From the NCBI GenBank assembly GCA_017311185.1, contig JAESUZ010003095.1, positions 310,001 through 374,000 of the forward strand: a stretch of DNA of 64,000 nt, written 5' to 3'. Numbering within the stretch: the stretch's first letter is position 1; each line of letters begins with the position of its first letter. Below the pieces are notes generated by a model. That model worked only from the letters and a program-made list of their open reading frames with translations, had not been told where the DNA came from and did not search any database. This DNA comes from Proteles cristata cristata (lineage: Eukaryota > Chordata > Mammalia > Carnivora > Hyaenidae). Made by a program: the position numbers and the translations under genes. Shown in pieces: positions 39,201-51,200 of this stretch.

Positions 39201-42200
39201 GGTGATCTTTTTGTTTTTTAACGAAGGCAATTGAATATTCTCTCTGTCTCTTGATTCTGACATTTCATCCATTGGGCATGACTTCAGTTACCACAGAAGA
39301 TACTAGGATCTAGAGTGTATTGTGCAAATTGTTCTGACGTATCTTTGAGCGGGTCCACCTACTTTTGGAGCACAAACAGCAAAGGGTTTTGTATGTTTTG
39401 TTTTTTGTTTTCCCCCTCAAGGATATATGTTATGCCGCCATTTTCTGTCTTCTTCGGGTTTTTCCCAAATCTTTGTATGTTCTAGTGGGTCAATAGAAGA
39501 ATCAGTCTTTCTAACTCCCTTGCCTCTTTAGTAGATGAAAATGATAGGGTGGTTCCTTAACCCAATAATTTCTTATCGCTGTCTTACTGAAAAAGTCTTC
39601 CGCAAAAAGAATTGGTTACTTTGGGAAGCACAAGTGCAAAGTTCAGGAGGAAAGTGAAAGATTGTTGGGTCTAAAAGGAGGGATCAAATGTTGCTGACCA
39701 ATTGTAAGCCACACCTGAAGAGCAGGCGAAAGGGTCTTCTTTCAGTTTTTCTGAAACTGTGTTGTAATGACAATATGGTTTTGTGTGTCTGTGTGGTTTT
39801 GTTTTCGTTTTGTTCTTGACTTCGCAGGAAGAGGTTTAAACATGAAGGCAACCCTTTAGATGTTAGCATGGCTATACATATGAAGCAAAGCTGCCTTTTT
39901 TTTTTCTTTTCTCTGCTTCCATTTAGACCTATCACGTAATTTAAGAAAAAAATAAAACTTTAACCACAGGAGCTCTAACTGTAGTGTGAAAAAAAACCCT
40001 GATCAATTTTGTTTTTGCAGCACGATATTATCAAAGATTTAAGAAACAAATTTGCCAGCCTCGGCGAGAACTCTCTGGTAACAGCATAAATGTCTGTGTT
40101 GGTTGCTTTTGATTTGAAGGTTTCTTTTTTTTTCATTTGTTTGAGCCCATTTCTTCCCCCCCCTTTTAGTTTACTTTCTTTTTCATATTCTGTAACTAGC
40201 AAGCCTTCATTTTTTAAACCTCTTCCATCTTCCTGTGTCTATTTTCTGTACTTTGGATGGAAAGTTTATGGCAGCAAACTGTCACTCTGGCTACTTCTGC
40301 TGCAGCTCTTCCTGCTCTTAGGTCATATATGTTTTGGCCGTTGTGTTTATGGACATGATACTAATTGACTGTTTCATGTCCCATTGACTAAGCTTCTCTA
40401 CCACGCCATTTGATGGACTCGCTGTCCTAGGGGCTCTATGCAACTTCCATTTTGCAACTTATACTGCTTAGTTCCGTCTCAATTCTCCAGCGAGCTGGAT
40501 AGCTCAAGTGAATGATCCTACCAGTCTTGAACTTGCTGTGCCTTTATATTTTATTTTTATTTTCTTCTTTGTGTTTTCAGTGGTAGTCTCAGTGGAAAAG
40601 AACAAAACCCCAGCCATTGCTCAAGCAGCACCATGCAGTATCGTTTGTTACCACCCAAGAATACAAAATATAAAGGCACATTGCTTCTTTTATTCTTGGT
40701 GGGGGGTGACCGGGGAGATGCGTATCATAAGTCCGCTACTTAGTTGAAGCCTACCTTTTTTATTTATATCCGCTTTCAATTTCGCTTAAACTCCAACACG
40801 TCTCAGTTCATGTTTTTCTGTCATTTAGTGATAACTTGCAACTCGAGCCAATTGCTGAGCAGTATCAAGTTATGGCCATGGCATGGGAGATTATTAAAAA
40901 ACATAACAAACTTCTGCACAAATGTATCATTCAGAAAGTGCAAGTTTCGATGATGAAGTTCAGTACTTCAAAACTGTGATACAGGCTTTGGACTAATCAA
41001 ACAATTAAAATTGAGAAAATCCATCCGGATAAGCCAGTACCAAAAGTATATCAAGAAAACTATAAAGGGAAAAACCAAGAGTTGAACATTGTTAACATCT
41101 GTTGAATAACATTGTTGGTGTTGAAATGGTCCATAATGTTGTCATAGAGCCCATACATGAAGAGATGACTAAAAATATGGTTTATAGAAAGCTGCCGTGC
41201 TTAATGACAGTCACAACATAAATGGTTGGGATTTGTGTTCAGGAAAAAGAAATGGAAAAGCAAAAGCTTCTGTACCAGCAAGCCAGGCTCCATGACCGCG
41301 GGGCTGCTGAGATGGTGCTGCAGACCATCAGCGCCAGCAAAGGTGAGGCTTGCCACTCTCCTCAGACTTCTTTATTCTCCCGGAGTACCCTTATTTAACT
41401 CCTCCTGATTTATCTAGTCCCTGAGTTTCCTGTTCATTACTAGGTCAGGACTTCAGAAATGCAGGCTCTCATTAACCTAGTCCAATGAGGATTTTTTTTC
41501 CAGAGTCTTGTTAAAAGATTTATTTCTGATCATTAAGTTTTGGAAATTTTATGGTGACACAGGCCTAACAAACTGACCGTATAAATCAGGGGTGGGCAGA
41601 TGTTTTCTGTGAGAAGCCAGACAATAAATGTTTTCGGCTTTCCTGGCCATGGGTCTCTGTCATAGCCCTTCAGCTCTGCCATAGTAGCCTGGAAGCATCT
41701 AGAGACAGTATATAAACAAACGGTGTGGCTGAGTTCCATTAAAACTTTATTTACAAAAAACAGGTGACAAACTGGACATGGCCCTTAGGCCGTAGTTTCT
41801 AGACCCTTGATATTAATGTGTAGACTTTCAAGTGAGTCTTTTTGAGCAATTAAAATACTATTGTATTTTTCAGCGCCAGCCAAGATAATTTTTCTTACAT
41901 TTGTACTATCTTCTCTGTACTACATTTTTAATTGGCAATGGAATGGAGATATAATGGTTACACATTCTGTTATTAAGCACCTCTCTCCCACATCGCTATT
42001 TCTATTATTCTATTATTATTTCTATTTCTATTATTTCTATTATCCTACCTTAAGATAAATAGAGGTGAATACTGTGAAAGTAAAATAGACTAAGGATAGA
42101 CAACTGGATTTTCGTTTCTATCATTAATGGGGCACCTGGCTGCCCCAGTCCATAGAGCATGTGACTCTTGATCTCAGAATCATGAGTTCAAGCCCCATGT

Positions 42201-45200
42201 TGGATTTAGAGATTACTAAAAATATAAATAAATAAAATTTTGTCAGTATTATTTGAATGACTTACTTCAAATTAAGCAGTCATCCTAATAAAGCAATACT
42301 ATAAACATAGTAAGGTAAAAGTGCTAAAATGAAAATTATAAAGTTGTTTTAACATAATATCAAGGAGAGTGGGGGTGCCTGGGAGGCTCAGTCAATTGAG
42401 CACCTGATGCTTGATTTTGGCTTGGGTCACGATCCCAAGGTTGTGGGATCGAGCCCTGAGTTGGAGCCAGCTTTGGACTCTCCCTCTCTCTCCTACCCTG
42501 CTTGTGCTTTCTCTTCCTCTCCCTCTCTCTCTCTCTCTGATTCTCTAAAATAAACAAACAAACAAACAAACAAATAAATAAATAAATAAATTCAAGGGAG
42601 AAGGAGAGGAATTTTCCTTAAAATTTTAGGTAGCCCTTATTCATTTCAATATTACTTTAATACGTGCAATTAGTTTTGAATCTTAACAGTTTTAGGTGTC
42701 AGTATTTAAAAATAAGTTGTTTTTTTCTTTAATGTCCTCATCTAGTTTCAATTCCTGGATACATTACACGAGATTGAGTAAAAACATTGCTGGCAAAATA
42801 TGCATTATTGCTCTTTTAATATTTTTTGATATGTAAGTCAGTCTGTCCTACTCCACCATTATACAGATATGTAAGGGAGAAGTGATAATAATTTTTAAAG
42901 TATGTATTTTGAGACAGAAATGGTTAATGGAAGTGGTTGAAATGATATAAGGAACACAATATTTTATATTTTTAAGGTGATACTGGACCAATGGTAGCTG
43001 CGACTTTGAAACTCGGAATTGCGATCTTAAATGGTGGGAACTCTACAGTGCAGCAGGTAAGGTCTTGAAGCCTTCTACAGAATGTACTCTTCAAACACTG
43101 GGACCCTCTCACCATCCCACTGAATTATTTTTGTCATCCTAAAGAAGTATTGGTTATAAAATTTTTCATTTCTGTGTTGTAAAAAATGCCTTTATTTTAT
43201 GGCCATCGGTCCCAGGATTCCAACATGCCAGTAGCACCCTGCCATGCGGGGCACTGACTCTCTTGAGAAGTCCTATCATACAGTGTCATCATGTGCAACC
43301 TACATTTCATGTGAATTAGTCAGCATAAAACGGTTTGTTTTAATAGTGGGGAGAGGGGAGTTAATATTCTTACCTCAGGAGCCTAGTTTGGTATCATCTT
43401 CCATAGTGTTATACATCTCACAAGTTGATTCTCAGGATTTTTTTGTATATTTGGTGAGAAGCCTACTCCTCCATTAACATGTAAACAGAATGCACTGTTT
43501 AGAATTTTTTTAAGTTGTAATTCTAGTCCCCCAGGGCATGGAAAAAATCTCTTCCTCGCCAAGTTTTATAACTATGTCCTGTTAAGAAATCAGACATGAT
43601 CTGGGCTGAATTTTATTAATTTCAATCATTACAACCAAGAATATCATCTCTATATCCACCTGAAGGCCAAGATATGTGAGTTTGTTAGATTAAGAATGTT
43701 TGAATGATTTAAAAACTCTCAGACCATCACAGGTTTATGTAACAGTCATTACATTTTTGGACTGGAGGAGTACATAGACCTAATGTCAGTTGGGGTGCTT
43801 AACTCCCTGTTTTTAATGCCTCTGACATCTTAGTGAAGCCTCTGGACTCTTTTGATGTGACATTTTTAAATCACAAGGTAAAATTGCAAGGTTTCTTAGA
43901 GAAACCACATATACTGAAATGTGGTTTTAAGAATATATAAACACATTTTCAGTAAATTCATGTGTGCTTCTTTATGAACTCATTAAATGAAAGATCTAGT
44001 ACTTGGTCTAATTACTAAGAAGAAATGGTTCATCTAAGTGATGGAATATGAAGATCTCTGGAATTTCTATTGGTGACCCCATCAGAATTACTGCTAATCT
44101 GACCTGTGATTCTTGCTCAGATTAATAGTTGAACAGAAAGCTAAGTTTCCATCACAACTTAGTGAAAATTATGGTGTCTTTTCTTCCCCCATCCAATTTA
44201 CAGATGTCCTGTTTTCATTTCCATAGCAAATCACTATGATGCAAAAAAAAAAAAGGAAAACTAAAGAAAACCTGTCTAATCTCTCCATAATATTTAGCAA
44301 AAAATAACTCTCCTTGTTTTATATTTTACTTTAGAAGTTCTTAATGATGTAGTATTTACATTCAGAAATCCCTGGAATCAGAAGTAGCCATGAGAAATCA
44401 TGTAATATATACACTTGCTGTCTATACAGGTCTTTTTTTTTTTTTCTGTAAACTTTCAGGTACATATTCCACCACCTCCCTTTAATTCTCTGAGCTACAT
44501 TTCTTATGTTTAAAAAAATCCAGGAATTAATAAATGTTTCATGTTTTATTAGACCGGTAAGTTATCATACTCCCCAGAAAATGGCCAGATGTTTTTGTAT
44601 ACCTATTCATATGCATATACCAGTATGTATGTGTATGTGTGTGCGTGTGTGCACCGTATTTACATATTTACCAGCTTTTAGTTAATTTTGGGTGGAAAAA
44701 ATGACTACCAAAATTTTGACTGTTTAGCTCAGTCACGTTTAGACAACACTGATAATAGGAATTATTCACCTCTATTCAAGATTCAGAGAAGAACACTATC
44801 TTTATTTTCTTAAAACTTTGGGGTGCCTTCTATTATTTTATCATCTTGCATCTACTTCTTGTTTGAAACTTTCAACACACTTCATCCACATTCAAAATAG
44901 CTGTCTCATTATAGTATTTAATAGGTTAAGGGACGCCTAGATGGCTCAGTAGTTAAGCATCCGACTTCGGCTCAGGTCATGATCTCAGTGCTCATGGGTT
45001 CAAGCCCTGCATCAGGCTCTGTGCTGACAGCTCAGAGCCTGGACCCTGCTTGAGTTCTTTGTCTCCCTTTCTTCCCTGCCTCTACTCATGCTCTGTCTGT
45101 CTCTCAAAAGTAAATAAATGTTTAAAAAAAAAAGTTAGGAAGGTGGAGCCATGCACTGCTTTAGCATGTTTTACATTTGTGTTTCGTCACAACTCTGAGC

Positions 45201-48200
45201 ACAGAGACTAGACATCATTCTGACAACAGAGAAGAAACATTTAATGGTCAGATGATTCCTACCATTACTTGGGTTTAGAGACCATGAAAATGGAAACTAA
45301 TTTTTTGTCTTATAGATACAGGTCTATAATAGACAAATAATGTCTTTTAGACATTAGCACATGGTAGTCACACCATATGGATCATAAAGCCCTTTAAGGA
45401 ACTCAGCTTTCGTATGGGAATCTCTGATTAGCATCCTAGTGGGCCTTCTTCCCAGTAAACTTGAACTAAGTATCTGAATCTTCAGATCCTTAAATATTGA
45501 CCAGAAGAGTTGAGAGTATTATTCCCTGTGGATATTTATGGTCCTCATGGTTATCTAAAGTGGCTCTCTTGTTTCAAGCCACCTTCATATACTGTCAGCA
45601 TTGATTGCAAGCCACCTTTATATACTGTACTGCCCACATGGATTCCAAGCCACTTGTATAAACTGCCGGCACTGAAGTGTGCAGCCATCTTGTTTTGACG
45701 GGGCTGGTCACTGTGTCGTGGTAAAGATGGTAGTCATTTTTGTACTCATTTTTTTAAATATCTTTATCCCAGAACAAAATGCATGCTTTTGACGTTTCTT
45801 GCTTAACAAATTCTAAGCGCTGTGTTCAGTGGCCATCTGGTTTATATATTTCCCTTAGAAAATGCTTGACTACCTCAAGGAGAAAAAGGATGTGGGTTTC
45901 TTTCAAAGCCTTGCTGGCCTGATGCAGTCATGCAGGTAAGCACACCCTTCCTTATTTTAGGTCCACTAAGTGATTGTGTCTTTCAAGCTGTTTGTTTAAT
46001 GTTTTTGATGGTAAAGTTACTACATAGAGTATTTTTAAATGATTCAGTACACATTAAAGTGGGACAATTGACGGTGTCTTCATTCCTGCCTTGTTGTTAG
46101 GTGTTACTAATGTCGTAATTACTAACTTACTCAATGTTAGTAATGCCTTTTAATAGTCTTCCCTATTCTTAAATAGGAACCTTGAAGAATTAATGTATAT
46201 GCTGCACACTCAAAAATGAACAGTGTATGCATTTTAAAAGAGAAAAAGGACAATTCTAATTAGTTTTCTTTGGGAAGCTTGTAGACCGCTTCTCATTTTC
46301 CCTAAACAAATGATCCTTAACCTAATTTATGATCATCATCTTCTATTTTTCACAGTATTTAAAATCACTCAGCACTTGACAAAGGGATCTGACAGATACT
46401 TTTGTAATAAGCTGTTCCTGCTGGAAAGACATTATTATTATAATTCTATTTCTGTGTGTCTGCTAACATTGTCATATACTCCCAAAGCCAAAACCCATTA
46501 ATGCCTTATGTTTGCCTCTCCCACGGATCATTTCAGTGCAGGCCCTAGGGAGGGACTGGGCTGCTCCTGGGAAAGTATGGTTAGTAGACATTGAATTGGG
46601 GCACATCTTCAGGGTATGTTAATATTTGGTTCACATTTCATGATATAGGACTTGTACACACTTGCTCCTGAAGAAAGAAAATTTTCTATTAGTCCTCTAA
46701 GTGATTTTCTCCCTGCTATTATAGTGTCCTCGACCTAAATGCCTTTGAGCGGCAGAACAAAGCTGAAGGACTTGGAATGGTCACTGAAGAAGGATCAGGT
46801 ATCGATCACTTAAACTAAAAGGGTCACCTGTCCCCACTCCTCCCTTTCATGAAATAAGTCAGTTACCAATTACCTTTTCAAAATAGAGAGTTGCAGGGTT
46901 ATTTTTACATGGCCAGAATGCTTATATGTTCACAGTTGGACACTCACTCAAATCATACCCCAAACTCAACCTTCCCATTAATGGTTGACCGTTAAATCCT
47001 TTTTGTTACAGACCTGCCATAAGTGGCCTTTCCCCTAGTTACTTAGTAGACTAAGATCAAGATCCCTTATGAGAGAATTGTCTGTGAAATTATAAAGGAT
47101 ATGGATGAACCACATTAGAGAATGTTGGACTTTTTTTTTTTTGGCTACTTTTGCAAACTGCCAAACTTGCAGACTCCTCAGTCTTGTTAGGATAGTGATG
47201 CTTTGAGATCAGACCACTATTTGGACAGTCTCCTCCCTTTAGCACAGATGTCTTTCTATCTCATACATCCCTGTCTTCGCAAGTCCAAATTTGATGAAAG
47301 AAATTAATGAGCAATTCTTAATGTTAAAATAATTCTGATCATTTAATTTACATGCACACAAATATAATGACTCACATAACCTTAGACTGTTTCTCTGTAA
47401 ATAGATGTGTGTATAAAGTAGAAAATTTAGCCCACACTACATTTAAAGCAGAAATAACTATTGCTGCACATTTATTTTCATATTAGGAAAAAACTCTTCA
47501 ATATTTTTTGTCTCAATTTGTTTTTGTTCTTTTGTGTTTGATTTTTTTTCTAATTAGTTTAGTTTCACTGAGGCCCTGTGTGTTGATCTGTTTTTGTTTG
47601 TTTGTTCTAGTTTGAAGTGGATATCTTATCAACACATTAGTTTTGGTACATCAGATCTTTGATAAAACTAATCTTGTTGCACAAACTAAATTTTATCCCA
47701 GCTGCTATTTGCAGTTGACTTACCTTTCTGTGATATTTTAGAACTAACTAATCTTTCTAATTATTTCTGTATAGTTTTTTTTTCACATTAGTTAAAAGGA
47801 TTAGCTGCATATTTCTTACTGTTTTTTAAAAATTATCATTGATGGTGCGCCTGGGTGGCTCAGTTGGGTAAGCATCCGACTTTGGCTCAGGTCATGATCT
47901 CACAGTTCATGAGTTCAAGCCTCGCATCAGGCTCTGTGCTGACAGTTCAGAGCCTGGAGCCTGCTTGGGATTCTGTGTCTCTCTCTCTCTGCCCCTCCTC
48001 CACTTTCACTCTGTCTCTGTCTCTCAAAAATAAATAAAAATTGAAAAAAATTTTAAAAATTATCATTTATACATATTCTAATGCTGCTGCTACTCTACAG
48101 CTCCTGTGTGTTTTATTTTCTGCTTGACATTTGAATGTATAGCTTCTACCATCCAGAATTAGTCCTACAGCTACCTCATTATGCTAGCTACTTTTAAGAA

Positions 48201-51200
48201 ATTTGCCAGCAGCACTGTAAACTTACTTAAATTTTCTGAGATGAATATCCAGCCAAATCTCTTCATGGCTAAGGTTTATGTCAGCAGTTACAACACTGGC
48301 CTGAGGACCCCATCCGGAGACCTCAGAGCCCCTGCAAATCTCAGGGCCCATTACCTGCCTGCCTCGGAGGTCTCCAGGAAGCCCTGGGCATTTCCCTTGA
48401 GCTGTAAAGTGTCTAAAATGGGTGAACTCTGTCCAAAGTCAGACTTCTTGTCTCGGAACTAGAAAGCAATTTCATTTTTCCCTGCAGTTATTACCTAACA
48501 TTCCAGAGGCTCTGAACACAATTCCGTTAGGCATTCTTTGCCCTTGTTCATATCTGAGCAGGAATAGTGGCCATGCAGGGTTAGCTTACAGGGTCTCCTA
48601 TCCTTTGTCAGCCAGCTATGTGCTGGAATAACGTTTGTGAGTCCCTAATCAGAAACAGCTTGATGAGAATCAACGTTCTGATGCGAGAACTAGTCCCATC
48701 TCTCAGGGGGTTGATTTGATCTGCTTAGTTTTTTTCAGCACACACAAATAATTGCCCAAACTGATTAACACATTTTCTGTTGTATTTCCTTATAAACAGC
48801 AAGGCAAAAACAACATCTCAACTTATTTTTCCCCATTTCCTTTTCTTTCATCTGTAAATGTACTCTCCTCCTTTCCTCAGCCATCACACATGAGCGTGGT
48901 AATTATTATAAATGATCTGCCTTTTATTTACTTGCTCCTTCATTTGTTGTTAGCTTTGTGTACAGTCTTGACAGTGACAGTTTTTTGTGCGTTTTTTTTT
49001 TTCCTTTGGTAGACTGTTGAACGAATCCATTATTTAATTGCTATCATTATGCATCCTTTCATTTATAGAACTTATATACCATGCTTTCCTTTTTCTTTCT
49101 TTCCATGAGGATGTTCAGTTGTGAACATATTAGACATAAAGGGGCAAGAAGCGTTTAAGTTATGTTTTTTTTGGTTTGTTCTGTTCTGTTTCGTTCATTA
49201 AAAAAAATTCTGATAGACCCAGTGTTTGCAACTGTCGTGTAAACGAATGAAACATAGATGTGTGCAGTAGTCTCTCCGTGGCGTTTCTGTCTTGGACATA
49301 CTGTGGCTTTATGGCTGCACCAAGGGGTGCATGGGAAATCAGTGGTAATCCAGGGGCTGTGACCTGCTGAGCCTCCTCTTGGCCAGTGGGCTCTGCCATT
49401 TCCCTTCCAATTATTGAGATATCTACAGAGGTTTTTTTCTGTCACTTTGAAAACATCACACATTAAAAACCTTCCTAACACAAAAACTGTTTTTCATCCT
49501 TGAGACTGAATTTGGAGAAACAATAGCAAACTAATAACAAAGATGGCATTTGCATTTCAAAGTCGTTTCTAAAAGACACTATATGCAATGGTAATAAACG
49601 AGGGATGAGATTTTTGAAGAGTACCTAGGACACCCGCACAGCTTCAGAGATTAAATCGTGCTTCCTGAATATACACTCTTGCCTTAATCAAGATGCCTGT
49701 TAGAACACACAATGACAATTCATTCACTCTATGAATAATTATACTATTTCCCAGATTAAGAACACCTATAGCAACCCTATCTTTTGGCATATTTTAAAAA
49801 TTTCTGTTACATGCCCGTTTTTTTTTTGGTTAAGACTCTACAGGAGGTAAGAAAAGTTTGTACCCTGATAGGAGAGGGAAAATCAATCATCACTCCCAGA
49901 ATTCATAGAGAAGGCTGAAAACTCCCAATCTGTTAGTGATGTTAAAGCCTCAGACCCAAGCAGTGTAAACTCAGCACTGAGAAAATGATCTGATGATCTA
50001 AATCTCCATCCCAACCACCTAAAACTCTTCCTGATGATGATAAAATGACCATAAATTTTATAGCCATGGAAAATGTATAACTTAAATGCAACTTTTTGAT
50101 ATGGATGACCACCAGTAAGGTATTATCCCCATTTTATAGGTAAGGAGACTGAGGGATGGAAAAGCTACATGGTTTGTCCAGGATCACACAGTGAAGTGGC
50201 AGAGTCAAGACTGAAATTCTGGCCACCTGCCTCCCACTATTAACCAATTTCATGAGCCAATCCCTTACCCCCATCTTTTAATATCTTCTGGGGGCTTATT
50301 TTATGTTCACCATATCGGCTTGGGTGGCATTTTTTGCTTCTTTACTTATTGCTTAAGATCACTTTGGAACTCTCATGGTTATATATGATATTCCCAAATC
50401 AGTATTGAGATACTATTAGGAAATACGTGCCTTTTTAAGGTTTATATGTAAGGATTTCAGACTATTCACTTACTATGTTTTCCTTTTTCCTACCATTGTT
50501 AACTGCCATGTAACTTTGCCAGTATTTCTGTCCCTTCTTACTAAATTTCCCTCTTTCCTTCAGTAGCCTGGGCTTCCCACTTGTTTTAAAAAAAAAAAAA
50601 AAGGAGTTTTTTTTTGCAGTGTGTTTAGTTAGATTTGTGATGTGCTCGGTGTTGTCTTTTCTGTATAATTTTTTAGTCATGTGTTTTCTTTTAACATATA
50701 ATGAAGTTCAAAACCAAAAACCTAGAAGAATATTTAAAATTTCATTCCATCTTTGAATTTTTGTTTTTTTCTCAGAACCATTTAACCTCATTACTAAGTC
50801 ATTATGAGCTTGAAAGTGCAATTTTCTTTTTTCCAGCTTCTTCTTGGGACGTTGTAGAAGATACTTTATTTTATTTTTTGAACATTTTGCAGCAGTCCTG
50901 GACTTCATTAGCAAGATGAAATTTTGAAGCTGATACAATCCTCAAATTTTTTTTAATTTTTAAACATTTTATATAAAACAACAACTAAAAATTCACCTTT
51001 CTAAATTTCTGTCTGTATTTGGCAATGCACTGAATTGAGGTTCTTATTCAATATATTTATGCTGACCTCATCAAGTTTATATGAAAATGCAGCAAAAGAG
51101 TTAATCGTTAATCAAAATATAATTAACACAATCTGTAAACATTAGCTATCCTTATTTTTTATTAGTATTTAGTACTTAATTATTTATTGGCTATATCCCA

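Larger units (their letters stand above)
28992..41242 (+). other. RYR2: RYR2 intron, about 12.3 kb, with alternative-exon candidates
   Basis: The second-largest intron in view has no CAN-SINE, a contrast with its neighbours. It contains the VTGSQRSK microexon (30247-30270), a MIR (34795-35020), a possible L1 3' scrap (35470-35545), a 77-nt homopyrimidine run (36839-36915), a four-unit minisatellite (36989-37056) and the 57-nt exon candidate (40021-40077). The long SINE-free stretches 30300-34790 and 37100-41200 hold nothing else I recognise. Confidence 0.85.
41343..42976 (+). other. RYR2: RYR2 intron, about 1.6 kb
   Basis: Contains a hAT-type DNA transposon (41587-41809), a tRNA-Lys-like short CAN-SINE (42129-42238) and an old CAN-SINE (42371-42590). 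Confidence 0.9.
43057..45858 (+). other. RYR2: RYR2 intron, about 2.8 kb
   Basis: Holds one SINE (44929-45135), a TG-rich patch near 44622-44650 and a degenerate three-unit minisatellite (45575-45677). The rest is unremarkable. Confidence 0.88.

Noticed and set aside
42129..42200. Functional tRNA-Lys gene
   Set aside because: The acceptor stem does not pair and the 3' side runs into a SINE tail.
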